Source: Hyparrhenia diplandra (taxonomy: Eukaryota; Streptophyta; Magnoliopsida; Poales; Poaceae). Taken from it: DNA of 64,000 nt. Below are positions 11,381-24,949 of this stretch, in pieces. Numbering within the stretch: the stretch's first letter is position 1; each line of letters begins with the position of its first letter. The notes under the pieces were generated by a model. The model was given only the letters and a program-made list of their open reading frames with translations. It did not search any database and was not told where the DNA came from. Made by a program: the position numbers and the translations under genes. Where the stretch lies: NCBI GenBank assembly GCA_015847255.1, contig JADLZK010010878.1:1-64000 (forward strand). Reading direction: 5' to 3'.

Positions 11381-12950
11381 ACCCGTAGGTCTAAAAATGG
11401 GTTTTGTCAAAAAGAGGCGAGAACAATATGGTGGTAGGATATAGCGAGGATGTAGTAGCACAAGGGTTTACGCCAGCGAGACCCGCATCAATTTCTCGAT
11501 GAAACTTACTCTCTGTTATGGATGGAATAACATTAAAACTTAATCTCATTGGCGGTAAACATGAATTTGCGTGATGAAACTAATGGATGTTGTGACGCGA
11601 TATTTATTTGGGTCATTGACACCGAAATATATATGAAAGTCCCCTATGAGAAGAATTAAAGTCCCTAAAGAAGAAAAAGAACGTGAACATGCTATAGTGT
11701 AAAATTAAAAAGGTCATTATATGATTTAAAACAATCCGGGTAGAGATTGTGGTACAACCCACTTTTAGTGAATACCCCATGAAGGAAAGGGATTCATGAA
11801 TAATGAAGATTATCCTTGTGTTTTTTATTAGAAAATCAAACAAAAAGGATTACGTATAGTCTGTTTATGTAGATGATCAATATCATTGAAACATCGAGGA
11901 TATTGAGGAAGCTGGTTCTTTACTTAAAATCTGAATTTGAAAATGAATTTAGGGAAGACTGCTATTGCCTAGCCTGCGTGATTGAGCATACCCATGAAGG
12001 GATGTTTGTACATCGTACGACTTATACCAAGAAGGTATTAAAATAAGTTTAACATGAAGGACGATACCCACTTAAGACACCTATGGTTGTAAGATCATTA
12101 GATGTTGAAAAGGACATTTTTCGCACTCAAGAGATGATATTAGGATTTGAATATCCATATTTTAGTGCTATAGGAGCCTTAATGTATCTAGCTTAATGGT
12201 ACTAGGGCTCCGATATTGCCTTTTGCTCGTTAATCTCCCAGCAAGATTCAAATTTCAGCTCCTACTCTACATAATCGGAAGGGCATAAAAACATATTCTC
12301 GATACACTGAGAGGCACTCAAGACCCTGGGTTATTTTTCCGTAAAAACCAAGATTTAAGCCTAGTGGGTTATGCCGCATTTAAGCCTAGTAGGTTATGGC
12401 CGATGAGGGTGGTACTTGTCCGGATCCGCGATAAAGCAATATCTCGGACTCGATATGTATTTTTGTGTGGTGGTACCGCAATTTCACGGAAATTCACTTT
12501 GAAAACAAGCGATGGTGGCAACCTCGACAAACCACTCCTAAATTATAGCATTATTTGAAGCGGCTAAGGAATGCACTTTGGCTTAGATGCATGACACAAT
12601 ATATGCAAAAATTGCGTATGGTATAAATACTATAAATTCCCCTGCAACTATTATCTTTTCAAGATAATGCGCTTGTGTTGCACAAATACAAAAGCGAGGA
12701 TATGTAAAAGAAAAATATCGTAGCATATTTAAGCCTAAATTGTTTTCACGCGATGAATTACAAAAAAGAAAGTGGAAGAAATTTTAGTAACTCTTACCAA
12801 GTCATGACAATCTAGCAGTATATATATTCACTAAAGTTTTACGCAAACTTTTGAAAAGTGTGTGCGTGGTAACGCTTTGAGATACCCTCCAAGAACTTGA
12901 GAGCTCAAGGGGAAACAGTGAGTTTATAATTTCGTTTTGTGTTCCAGTTA
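11381..12950 (+). pseudogene. Second Ty1/copia pol remnant: RT and RNase H
   Basis: The frame-jumping plus-strand translation follows copia RT and RNase H. 'KWVFVKKRGENNMVV' (about 11395) leads into 'VVAQGFT' and 'IYMKVP', then 'KRSLYDLKQSGR' (about 11710-11745) and 'NNEDYPCVF' (about 11797). After that come 'GMFVHRTTYTKKVL', 'TPMVVRSLDVEKD' (about 12080-12115) and RNase H 'GYVFLCGGTAIS'-like sequence (12445-12486). It ends shortly before a polypurine tract and a 3' LTR, the correct order for a copia 3' half. Gag through integrase are absent. It differs from the copia remnant at 6.9 kb and belongs to another family. Confidence 0.85.
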
Positions 12951-13170
12951 TTAAATATAATTCATTCTCACGAGAATGATTAGTAGTCTAGCAGATTACT
13001 TGGACATTATACTCTTTTCCTTTTTATGAGTTTTTATTTTATCTAAAGGTTTTCTCATTTACGAGTGTTTTTAATGAGGTAATGTATGCAAAATATAAAA
13101 GTACCATATATATGTTTTTATTCTTTTTTTCCCATTGGGTTTTTGGATAAATCATATATGTCATGGGTCT

Positions 13171-13473
13171 ATCAAAGGGGATTGTTAGGAAACTAATTGG
13201 GCTTTAGAAAAAGTCTGGACTAGTTTAAAAGCAAGGTCCAGGTTTCCTTGTCCTAGAAGGATATGGACTCATACAAATTATAACTCTCATACCGTATATG
13301 GGTATGTACTGAACTATATATTTGGAGGAGCACCCCATTTATTGTAATTGATATCAGAAAAATAAAGAGAAAGCTCCACCACAAAACCTTTGTGTCTCCT
13401 GTGTTCTTACTTTTGCTTATTTGATCGTGTGAGAAGAGAGATCCTTGCCACTAACAACGTGATAACTCTAACA
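13171..13473 (+). mobile_element. Polypurine tract and 3' LTR of the second copia element
   Basis: A purine tract (atcaaaggggat, 13171-13182) directly precedes a 291-base LTR, 13183-13473. It begins TGTTAGGAAACTA and ends GATAACTCTAACA, giving the 5-base terminal inverted repeat TGTTA/TAACA. AATAAAG at about 13351 could be the polyadenylation signal. No matching 5' LTR was found upstream in the window, so the element is 5'-truncated or rearranged. Confidence 0.8.
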
Positions 13474-13996
13474 CGTCCAGAAAGCTCATCGTTTCATCTT
13501 CCTATATTCCCTATCACTAAAGAAATGGGTATAACGTGGACGTGATTCACCATTGCAACGATTTCAGGTGATCGTCAACTGGCCATCGCATCCATTGATG
13601 ATATTTTTGTGTTCCGCCACGGATGAGCCTAGTGGACATTCACAACCCGCTAACTGCGTGGCGATTTTATCGGGAACAAGCTACAATGTATGATTTGAAA
13701 TTTGCCATACTTAGTTAGCCCAAAACAATAGGCATGCTATAATTTTTAGGGTAAAAACAATAAAAATATGCTTGAAACAAAACAACTTTTTATTACTTTT
13801 TGTTGAATGTATATGGTGCATATAGTAAAACTAAAAATATTGCATGTATATATATGGTGCCAAAGGGAAAATATGTTTTTGGGAACAAAAAAAAAAAAAA
13901 TTGCACTCACATAGGACTTGAACCCATCACCTGCTTATATTTTATTTCGATATTACGAATTAATTTTTTATTTTTTTTTTTCCTTATTTTATTTTC

Positions 13997-14001
<5 letters not shown>
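13474..14001. other. No gene seen
   Basis: Mixed sequence becoming AT-rich, with a 14-base A run near 13890 and a poly-T run near 13970, leading into a (TA)n tract. No coding or structural feature is recognised. Confidence 0.4.

Positions 14002-14035
<34 letters not shown>
14002..14035. repeat. (TA)n microsatellite, left border of the 11.7-kb block
   Basis: Uninterrupted TA dinucleotides for 34 bases, followed by cacacag. It is paired with the tract at 25764-25794. Confidence 0.95.
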
Positions 14036-14041
<6 letters not shown>

Positions 14042-14099
14042 GCTTATTGCCACCTTCAAAAAAATAATAGTACAATAAACTATTCTACGCCGAGACACA

Positions 14100-14815
14100 G
14101 TACCCAGCAGGTCCGACCGCACCGAGCACCCTAACCAGCCCACCTGTGACCGCACCTACCCAAACCAGGCACCTGTTCATCCCCACCCGTTCCGCCCCCA
14201 GCTTCCACGATGATAGCAGATCCTCACGAGGCCGCGACCCCCGCATCCCACATCGGCGACCACCTCAGGCGGCGCCCCCTTCTTCCCCGAACCCAGCACG
14301 GCGGCGCACTGGCCGAGCGCGACCTATCAGAGAGACATGCGACCCCGCAGCGCCCAGGCGCCCCATCCCGAGCACAGCCGTGCTCAGCGGCGGCGTGCAA
14401 CGGCGGCACAGCGGCTGCACCGCGGCCAGGCATCCCTCCCCCGTCCTGCACTTTCTTCCCAGCGCGCCAGACCATCCGCTAGGGTGCTGAGCCGCCCCGT
14501 CCCATGCATGCATGCGTCCAGCGGTGAGGGTGTAATCCAGAGGAGGGGCGCTCCTTCCCTCGCACGGCTTGGGACCCTCCCTACTAGTACCGATGATACT
14601 CTGGAAGGACGCTCTTCAGATCCTAGACGGTGGATTTGCCGCTCACGAGGGCAGATGCCTTCCGAAGCCGGCGGTTGCACAGGCACACACACGGCCCTGA
14701 ATTCAGCGATTGGGAAGGAGAGATGGCAACCACATCGTAGGTGCCTCAGCAAGCAGCGGTATGCGAAATCGATGGCAGCCACCGCGCAAGACACATATCC
14801 TACATGATCCTGTTG
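14100..14815. other. GC-rich gene-like segment
   Basis: GC-rich sequence with overlapping open runs on both strands: 156 codons at 14337-14807 on plus and 144 codons at 14384-14818 on minus. Such overlaps are typical of GC-rich grass first exons and of captured gene pieces. No domain is recognised and strand cannot be decided. Confidence 0.3.
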
Positions 14816-15299
14816 CAAAGAGGCTGTGCAGATGTCTCTATGCAGATGTGCTTGAGTCTCTCGAAGACTCTAAACCGCCAGTACGAAAACCCATGTCAGA
14901 AGATTCCAGAAAAAGGCATGGTGAGCAATTATTTAATAGATTGCAAAAGTGCATGTTAGTGTTCACTTAATTTCTTAATAATTATAAGCATCATCATAGA
15001 ACCAGTATTTTGAATTTTCTCAAAAAACAAATGAATACCACAAGTGATGGAATACAAACCTGAAACGAGTACCAAATCTAAATTCTCACAGATACTGGGA
15101 AATACCCAACATATATTGGAAGTACATATTAACGTCCCTAAAGGGACATAGTCATGTGTACTAAAGCAACACGTACTGATATTGTACTAAAATTATAGCA
15201 CATGTAGTTTCCATAAAAACATACCTAGTAAAATGTACGCAGAAGGAACATGTCATCCAACAACTGACATAAACTGCGGTTATATTAATAAAATACTAA

Positions 15300-16330
15300 C
15301 AGATACTGACAGATACTAATGATCTTGGCATAAAAATTAATAAAATTATACTTGAAGATCTTGAAAAAAATACTTAAAATAACGACAAAATACTTCGGAC
15401 ATATTGGCAAAATACACAGCTATGCCCAGGCAGATTTTCGGTTTTACTCAAAGACACTGGAGATAGAAAACACTGAGGAGATCTTGACAAAACTGCACCG
15501 AGGAGATCGCGACCAACTGCACCGGACATATTGACAAAAATATTCTGAGATACTCGAAAACTACTCGTAGATACCGACAACTACTCGGACCTATGGGCAA
15601 AATACTCGAGATACTCGACAACGCTGTTACTAACAAGATACTCGGACATACTCACAAAAATACCTCGAGATACCGAAAACTACTCGTAGATACCGACAAC
15701 TACTCGCATATATGGACAAAATATTCTGGAGATACGAAAACTACCGGAGATACCGACAACTACTCTGACCTATGGGCAAAATACTCCGAGATACTCACAA
15801 AAATACTCAAGACAGCGAATACTACTCGAGATACCGACAAAATACTCGGAGATACCGACAACCATTACTAATAAGATACTCCTGACATACACACAAAATA
15901 CTCGTGAGATACTAAAAATCTACTTAGAGGACTCACAACTACTCGCATAATGATACTCCGAGATACCCGACAACTATTACTCACTTGATACCGCATATTC
16001 TCACAAAATAAGATACTCGAAAACTACCCAGAGATACTCGACAACTACTCTGACATACCTATACTTGGAGATACTCGACAACGGCTACTAATAAGATACT
16101 CGACATAGTCACAAGATACTCGACAAAAATTTATTGAACCCAAACTCGCAGAAACGCCATGGACCCTGAAAACTCGCGAAACTCCATAACCCTAAACTCA
16201 CAAGATACTAACAAGATACTCGACATACTCACAAGATACATCGACATGGAGATACTAACAACTCTTAAAGGGTACTAACTAACTACTGACAAAAAAGTAT
16301 TGACGGAAATACTATATAATACTGCTGAAA
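15300..16330. repeat. Degenerate minisatellite of GATACTCGA / ACCGACAACTACTC units
   Basis: About 1 kb is built from imperfect copies of units such as 'gatactcgagataccgac' and 'aactactcggacatatgg', with local periods near 40-60 bases. The order is irregular, consistent with old expansion by slippage and recombination. The open frames in it are by-products of the repeat. Confidence 0.8.
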
Positions 16331-16850
16331 AATAAGAAAAATACTGACAAAAACTTAGAGGTAGTAGCAAATACTGAAATTACAATACTAGACTAGGCTT
16401 CGGACAAAATGTTGAATGTACTAACATAATACAAAGATACCGGTAAAAATGCTTTGGAAATATTAACAAGCATATGTCTACATAGTGGCTTGCACACAGT
16501 ATCCAGGAGTCTCTCATTGCATTGGTCGTTGCATTGGGTGGCTTTACAATTGAATAGGAAGTCGTGACTGGGCGCCTGCTCACAGCAAGAATAGCTGGCG
16601 CAAATCTCCCATGAAAGTCAGACTCCTGCCCCCTACACCAGGGCCATGGTGTGGGACGTACACGAACTTGCAAGAGCCAGACTCCTGCCCCTCACGCATG
16701 AGACTCTCAGCGTCATTAAAACAAGAAGATAAAAATCCATCCTGAGACGCTTTTTCAGGCAGCAGCTGAGGCAAAGCTTCAATTTTGGAATTTTTGGTCG
16801 TGCTCACCACGTGCGTCGCTGGCTTTGAAACTAATTTTTAAAAAGCATAG
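16331..16850. other. No gene seen
   Basis: Moderately mixed sequence. A direct near-duplication of 'gactcctgcccc' occurs at about 16620 and 16680. No reading frame or repeat family is recognised. Confidence 0.35.
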
Positions 16851-17430
16851 CAGCACCGGGCAAGAGAATAGGACCGCCCTGGCTGCTTTCATCTGCTGAG
16901 CCCCGCTAAGAGGCACGTGGGCACCTAGACCATAGAAGTGTGAGCAGCAACAGTGTCAGGCACACACAGCGCGGGAACGGCCAGGCCCATGCCGCGCGCG
17001 TAGGAAAACTGGCCAAACAGCCCAGCCACCCTAATCGGATGAGAACCTCTTCCCACCTCGGACCCGTTAATAACTAGGCACCCGTTGCCCACCCAGGCTT
17101 CTATCCCCGACCCCGTGCCCCAGGCTTCTAAACGCGAGCGGCGCGGAGCGACGCGAGTTGCGAGCGCGAGGCGGCCCGCAGAGCGGCGGCGCGGTGGCGC
17201 GCGTCCTACGGTTCGGCGCACAGGGCGCGGCTGCACGCGAGCGGGACAGGCGCGGGACGCTGCGGCATGCGAGCAGCAGCGGATCGGCGAGGCGTGCGAC
17301 TGCCCGGATCAGCGCACGCAGATCGGCCAGGGGAAAAGCATCGAGCGCACGTGAGGACAACCAGAGATCTCGAAGCACGTCGTAGACTCCATCCCGCGCC
17401 ATCCAGAATACTCTCTGCATCTCATGTGAT
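16850..17430. other. GC-rich gene-like segment inside the TA-bounded block
   Basis: Strongly GC-rich, with overlapping open runs on both strands: 117 codons at 17067-17420 on minus and 89 codons at 17085-17354 on plus. It resembles a 5' exon or leader by composition only. The abrupt switch at 17430 to AT-rich TTACTGAA sequence marks an internal boundary and may be the true left end of a nested unit. Confidence 0.3.
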
Positions 17431-19074
17431 TTTTTGCCTAATTTGAGATGTCCCTCTCAGTAATTCACAGTGTGCATGATTCCTAACTTCGTCTAAGTAA
17501 TTTCTATTCCCCAACTCAATGCTAGATGAGTATTGCCCAACACAGTGTGTGTGGATCCTCAGTAATGCCGAAATAATGCTGAGATTACTGAATTAATGCT
17601 AGGTGAGTAATGCCCGACACAGCAGTTCATCACAGTGGTTTGTCATTCATATTAGTAGTCCATGTATAAAATGCTAGGAAATATGCTTAGAGTTCCGGAT
17701 ACTTGATTACTGAGATACTATTTGTGTGCATGGATGACTTAATGAGTTCATTAAAACTGGATTACTGAGAGTTTAGGAAAACTCTAAAACTACTGAAGGT
17801 ATGCATCTCAAACAAAAATAATGCATATTTGTTTTTTGGACAACAAAAGGTGTGTAGCTAGGCATTACTGAATTACTGAACTAGTAGTGCTTTGTAGAAC
17901 TAATGTACTTTTGTTGAACATTGGTAACTGCTATTAGCAGAATGGATGGTAACAACTTGTCAGGGGAGCGAGCAGTGGTCTTCGTAATCTGGTGGAGTAT
18001 GCACGTATGCATAGATCGCAACAAGGATATGTTGATGGGGTTACTGAACCTTCATAGCCTGGTAGTGTGTCCCTCCTTGTGTTGATGGGATTACTGAATG
18101 AAATTTTTTATGGCGATGGTTGGTGTGTGATTGTGGAAAAAGTTACACATCTCTAGGTAAAAAATTACTTAAAACTTTATGAAGGGCATTACTGATGTGC
18201 ATAAGTTTGTAGACAAGACAAAAATCCTAATAAAAAAGTTTTTGCTAGATTACTGAAGGTGTAAGAATAATTACTGTCACCTTGTATGGACTATTGATAT
18301 TATGATGGAAAAAATTGATAGTGATAGATGAATATGTTGATCGAAAAAATTACTGATCCTTGTGTGTCATTTACTATACATGCCTTTGTTAGGAGCTGCA
18401 AGTGCGCCGGAAGGTGGTCACGAAGTGGCCTTCGGGGCGCGCATGGCGAACAGGAGGACCGGGACACCTGGCGGACCGGGGCAACCGCCTTGTGCGAGAC
18501 GGAGTAACGGCATGCGCTGAGCTGCAAGCAGTTTAGGGCATCCGCTGTCGTCTCCTACCACGACGACGGAGCGCGGCAAGCACACACTATGCCAAAGACA
18601 AGTAGGACGCACGACTAGGTTGCGATTTGTACCTCTACTACTCTAGTAATACAAAAAAAATATCAAGAAGAGGAGCACACTATGCCGTAGAAAATCGAGC
18701 ATGGCAGGAGCGCCGCCATGAAATTTCACTGTTAGTAATATTTATCTTGAAATATCTTAATGTTCATTAATTTGCATAGGTTCAGGAAAACCACATGTAA
18801 TTGGTTTGATCTTGCTGGTAACTGAAATAGCTTGTGAATGTGCTTACCGATACCGTGATTCTTGTAGCCCGGGGTCCTTATTCATGTACTAGTGTTTCTT
18901 GAACTAAATGAGTGATCTTGGTTCTTGAAATATTCTAAACTAGTTACTGAACACGTACATAGGATTACTGAATCATAGTGCATGCATCTCCTCAAAGCGA
19001 CAACCAAGAGTGTAATCTTATCAAACAGGTGAGCACTTACGCACATTACTGAACACATGAGTTTTGAGTGCATA

Positions 19075-19770
19075 TAGGGGGCATGCTTTTTAAAAGACAC
19101 CTAACCCCAAAACCATAAATTTAACAATTACCGATAACTACTGAAAATAAACAAAGAATAAAGTCGGCAAACGCGATAAACAATAATCTCGACAACATGA
19201 TAAACCCTAAATTTATATAAGAAAGATGCATGTGTGCACAAATGAACAATAGGAACCCTAATCTCCGCAGTAAAATGTGTGAACCCTGTCTCGCAAAACA
19301 TTATATGCACTAATCTCAACAGACGCCATATGAACTCAAAGACGCCATGAACCCTAATCTCAACAAACACTCTATACCTAATCTTATAAATTATTGAGCA
19401 TGTATTAATGACCAAACGCCATGAACTATAATCTCAGCGTATTACCTCGAACCCTAATCTCAAGAACACTATACACTAATCTCAGGAGACGCCATGAACC
19501 CTAATCTCAGCAAACGCCCGAACACTAATCTCAACAAACGCTCCATACCATAATCTCAAGAATTACCGACGATGATACATTACTAAGCATGTATTAATGA
19601 GCAAACGCAAAATAAACATTAAGACAATTGCCCCCAAAACAATTTTCTTGGTAGGGGCATTGTTTAAAATACACTTGCCCCAAAACCCATTGCCTAGTAG
19701 GGGGCATGTTTTGAAAAAAGACACTTGTCCAAAACAAATTGCCTAGTATGGGGGCATGTTTTTCACTACA
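19075..19770. repeat. Two short tandem arrays: CCCTAATCTCA units and GGGGGCATG units
   Basis: From about 19200 to 19560, units of 35-45 bases repeat 'ccctaatctcaacaaacgcc' and variants. From about 19620 to 19765, three units of about 55 bases repeat 'ccccaaaac...attgcctagtagggggcatg'. One further copy lies near 19075-19110. Both arrays are imperfect. Confidence 0.75.
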
Positions 19771-21039
19771 AATATGGACGGGTGGTGATCCCACCTTCGG
19801 TGAGCCTTGTCGGTGATAGCAAAATCTTGATGGCTACTCAAGTAGCTCATGAATGTGCTTATAATGAATAAATTCATCGAAGGCCTTCAGACGCAGGTAA
19901 AATTTTTTTTACACCCATTTTCAAGGCCTTGAGCGCCGGTCAGCGGCACGCGCGGCATCAAGGCAAGCAGGAGCTGTGAGCGCGGAAGGCGCTGCTAGCT
20001 GAGTCATGACGGCATGAAGCGTGGAAACAGGCAGGTGGTAATCCATGTAGAAAATTGGAGTATTTTGTAAAAAACAGATGTTATTTGAATAACCCTCGGT
20101 AGAGGTTCCTAATGCACGACACTACTAGTAGGGAGGTTACTTTAATTCAATGCCGCTATTGGAATCTCCAAACAAGATAAGTTATTTAGTAATTGTTAGT
20201 ATGTCTGTAGCTAGTACTCAACAGATTGCATGAAAATTATTGAACATAATGTTCAGTAGCTTGAGAAAATCATAAATGAATGAATAAAGGTTGATAGACA
20301 TTGGTGGGTTTGATACATTGGAAATATTATTACATTATTACTAAATCACCAAAAATGATGGTGCTATACAATACTGAATTAGCGTTACTGGACATACAAG
20401 GAGTCACCGAGAGGGTACACAGGTACACATTACATGAAAAGGAGTATATATATACAAGCAACGCTTGAAGATTTAGAAAGGTATTTAAAACAATGGAAGC
20501 ATGAGCCTTGTCAGTAAATGTGTGACAACATTGTCAACGTCCTCAGGAAAGAAAGCCGGTCCAACAATCTCAATAGGAAAGGGCCTTTTGTCGTTCAGCT
20601 TGTGGTAAAGAAACTGTGCCTGTACCGGAATTCAAAAAGCAGACATGTTAGGGGCCCGAACAAAGACATGTATATTATAATTAGTGAAGGTAAATAACTA
20701 CTAAAACAAATTTAACTGAATAAAATTTAAATGAATGGACTACTTTAGAAGGCATTGAACACATTAAGCTTAAGGAGTTACTGAATTGCATGTTTAAGGA
20801 GTCACTTAACAAAGAAGGATAAAATTCTTTTGAACATGCTTAGCTAAGTATAAAATCCAAAAAATAACTGAAATAAATTTATTTCAATAGCTTGAACTAC
20901 TAAAAGCAGATATTAGTTTATTACTGATACCAAATATCTCAAAAGAGAGGAAATGTTTGTTATGATTACTGTAATTGTAATATCAAATAAATGGATGGTT
21001 ACAATGAATCATCGAATTACTAAATCACCGATTTCGATA

Positions 21040-21265
21040 CAGGGATATACTAGTTGTGAATTAGTATTACTAAACATATATTACCCTCAATAGTTACTGA
21101 ACATATATTATCGAGGGATACACTAGTGTATCCGATCCCTCAGTAGTTGTGAATAACCCGAACATATATTACCCCTAACATATATTACTGAGGGACACAC
21201 TAGTGTATCCTTATCCCCTAGTAGTTGTGAATTACCGAACATATATTACCCTCAATAAGTGTGAG
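21040..21265. repeat. Tandem repeat of about 80-90 bases with an internal palindrome
   Basis: Three imperfect units share 'gttgtgaatta', 'aacatatattaccc' and 'gaggga.acactagtgtatcc'. The central part, gatacactagtgtatc, is a perfect 16-base palindrome in the first unit and is slightly altered in the second. Confidence 0.75.
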
Positions 21266-21599
21266 TGTCTCACCTCAGTTGCTAAAGCTACTACTCCTTT
21301 GTACTAGCATAATAGCCGCGAACCCCTATTTCATTAATTGTTGTAGCATAGTTTATATTAAATTTGGTTCACTAAATGATGGGCAATAGTGAGCAAAACT
21401 TACTGACATGCAGCTTTGTACCATTTTAATTACTGAATCATTTAAGTAGCCCATAAGGAGAACAAGGAGCGGAGGGAGGGGCATGGTTAACCTGTGAACA
21501 TCCAATGCATATGCTCAACGCCACCATGGAACAAAATCAATCGAACCAACGCATCTGGGATCTACAGAAAATCAAATCAAATCAAGTGAATCAATCATA

Positions 21600-21850
21600 C
21601 ACACCATCAACACATTCTATGCAGGTTTGATGATGGAGGAGCATGTGGTTAGAAGCCTACTGGAGGTCCTTCCACCTGCTCGTCCGTTGTGCTTCACCAC
21701 GGAGCCCCGAAGACGGCAGTAACAAAGAATCAGCAGCAGCACCGCCACTTGATCGGTCTACTCACGCGGCTACTCGTGCCTGCACCCAGTCTTTTCGTGT
21801 GTCTGCTGCTTCCTCTTGCTCCTGAGCCCGCTGCTGATGCTTTCGCGCCG
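21600..21850. repeat. First copy of a duplicated GC-rich block
   Basis: The block contains 'tttgatgatggagg.gcatg', 'cacctgctcgtccgttg.gcttcac' and 'gcctgc', and shares this order with 24950-25190. A shorter partial copy (cacctgctcgtccgttga) lies at 22541. All are on the same strand. It may be a gene-derived piece amplified within the TA-bounded block. Confidence 0.65.
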
Positions 21851-24800
21851 TCTCTCCGAAAATCCAAGGAGCTGCTGAGAAAAAAAACAGACGTCTAATG
21901 TGCTCAACCAAAACAAGTGCAAAAACACATGTTTAGTAGATCAAAAATTACTGAATTTAAAAACATGGTTACTGAGCCGAAAAAAACACAACTACAATAG
22001 ATGAAAAGTATCCAAGGTTACTGAATTATGAAATCGCCATATCACTCAAAAAATGAGGGATTTACTGGTATTACTGAAAATTGCCATATCACAACACAAG
22101 AGGCAAAGAAGAAAGGCAAAGGGAAGTTGTGAATAATAGGGTCGGGAAGATATATACAAACTGGATATATATCAACGTTTAACACTAACTCCATTAAAAA
22201 GTGACTCCTCTCAAAAAAGAGGTAGGAAAATTTACCGAAGGATTACTGAATTATATAAACAAAGAAATAATAAAAAAATTGAGTTCTTGAACAAAGGATC
22301 ACAGAACAAAAAGAATTACTGAGCAATGGATTGATGAACAAGGATTACTCAACAAAAAGAATTACTGAGCAATGGATTACTCAAAAAAAAAAAGAAACTA
22401 TAAATGGTTTACTAAGCAATGCATTTACTGAGCACATTAAATTACTGAGCAATGGGCAATAGTGAGGAAAAAAAAATACTGACATGTAGCTTTTATACTT
22501 AATTACTGGTCACAAACAAGTTGCTGAAAAATGACTTGCCACCTGCTCGTCCGTTGAGCTTCACCATGGAGCTAAACTGAACAAAATGAAGCTACTACAA
22601 TGCTTAAATACTGAAGAAATACTAAAATAAGAGATGCTATTTTACTGAACTAAAAAAAAGCCTTATCACTGAACAAAAATATATTTGAAGAACATGTTCA
22701 CAACTAGTCCGTTACTAAAAAAGAGTAACATGTTCACTACTCAAGGGAATGAATCAAACAAGGACACTTAACAAATCAACTTTTAATACAACTGAATGAT
22801 AAGGCTTTTTTTTTTTTTGTTCAAACGGATCAAACATGGACTACTGAATGAAATGGATCAAGTATTGAAACAAATTGGATAGATTAGTAGTTGATGAGCA
22901 GAATCCCAGAATTGTATACTTCAGAGTTACTGAAAATGGGGATTACTGAACTTCGTCAATTTTAGAAAAAGAACTACCAGATTAACTTTAACTTGGATAC
23001 TACCAGGTTACTAGATTACTAAAACTAAATGTTTAATCTTCAAGTTTCGGTTTGAAAGCTGAAAGCCCAAAAAAATCAAGTCTCAACATCTTAAAATTAC
23101 TGAATGCAATAGATGAACTGCTAAAAATCAAATCTAACAGTACCCTATCTGCCACATTCCAGTAGTTCAAACTGCATTAGCCAAAATTACTGAACACAGG
23201 AACTTTGATCTAGGGGCATAGGGATTACTGACCACAAGGATGGACTGCTCATAATGAAAACCACAGATCAACAATCGCAAATGGGTGGACAGCTTAGTAA
23301 ATGCATGGGTTGAACGACTGCTCAATCGAAACCCTAGAATATCAATCGCAAATGGATAGCTTGCTCAATCACTGGATGGATGGACTGCTCACTCGAAACA
23401 CTAGAAACCTTACAACATCAATCGCAAATGGATGGGGACTGCTCACCAGATGAAACACAGGAGACGCTCTCCAATTCACCGCCGCGCCGCAGCTGCAGGC
23501 CACCGGTGACCGCCCTGCTCCAAGCCACCGTTGTAGCACCGCCAGCGCAAGATTAATGGGCTTGTATGGCTCAGTGAAACAAGCCGTTCTGCACTTAGTG
23601 AATCAAGAAAAAACTTTACAAAATTGCTAAAAGGCATAGTTATCCAAGTTACTGACAGAACCATGTTACTGAAAGGCATAATTGCTATAAGGTATAACTA
23701 TCTACTGGATTGACATACATATGCTACTGACCCAAATTTCAATATTGAACTACCATGTTACTGAACTACTGAACTAGCTCAGTGCATCAGTATTCGGTAA
23801 TCACCAGGCATTATTGAGTGGTCCACATTAAAATCGGAATTTGAGCCACACTCCTATAAGGCATAATTAACTACTGGACTGGCATACATATGCTACTGAC
23901 CCAAATTTCAAGTTTCAACTAGACATTAAAGTTTCAACTACTGGACTGGCATACATATGCAGTTTGAACTAACTTACTGAACTAGCTCATTGCATTGGTG
24001 TTTGGTAATCACCAGGCATTGTCGAGTGGTCCACAACAAAAATATGATTTGCATGCCTCACAAGAGGCAATTGATATTTACTGAAGCTAAAATGGAACCT
24101 TGCAGGGATCAAAATTTACTGAAACTAAAATTAGTTACTGAAGCTAAAATGGTTTAAATGAATGGACTACTCTCCAGAGTGTCATTGAACAAATGGAGCT
24201 AGTGCTATGCTTAATTAATGAAAGACTACTTGCTTACTAAAAATAATGTAAACATATTTACTGAAACTTGATTACTAAAAAATAATTGGAACATATTTAC
24301 TAAAAATGACTGAAACATATTTACCACTAGGGAGAGAGCCATTGGTTCAGTAATTATTTTGCAATTACAAAACAAGGATCAATAAAACAAAATTGATTAC
24401 TGAACCCAACAGCAGAGGGTACATTGATTGAACACTAATGGAAAAAACACAGATATAAAATGCAAAAAAAAAATGTAATGGCAAAAAACACGGATTACTT
24501 AACTAAATAAGAAAACATGCTTCATGATGGAAGCCTCAAATGATTCTAAAACTCTTCTAGCTTATTTGAGCATGCCAGCTTTAGCGATGAAAGAAGTTGA
24601 GATTGTTGGAGGAAATTGTTATGGGGACACAGAGCAGAGAGCTTGCATTGTAGAGTTTCATGTTGCTTGGAATTCCTGCAATTACTAAGCAAAGATTACT
24701 AAACATGTATTGATGGGGGGTGAATGCACAGAGCATATATTGAAGGTATGTGCTATCAAATCAAACACACCTATTTGATTACTGAAATCAAATCAAATTA

Positions 24801-24949
24801 CTGTTAGTGCTATCAAATCAAAGATTACTAAACATGGGGCAAAGATTACTGAAGGTATGTATTATTTTTGAAATCAAATCAAATTACTGTCACTAAATGA
24901 TGGAGATGTATAGAGTTTCAGCTGTATGTCAGTATTTACTGAAATAGCC

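Larger units (their letters stand above)
17431..24940. repeat. AT-rich region dominated by degenerate TTACTGAA words
   Basis: Across about 7.5 kb the word TTACTGAA and close variants (attactgaac, ttactgagc, tactgaaac) recur every few dozen bases, without a fixed period and predominantly on the plus strand. It is interrupted by a GC-rich patch (18390-18620), by tandem arrays (19.1-19.8 and 21.0-21.3 kb) and by a GC-rich block (21.6-21.85 kb). No gene is supported in it. Confidence 0.7.
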
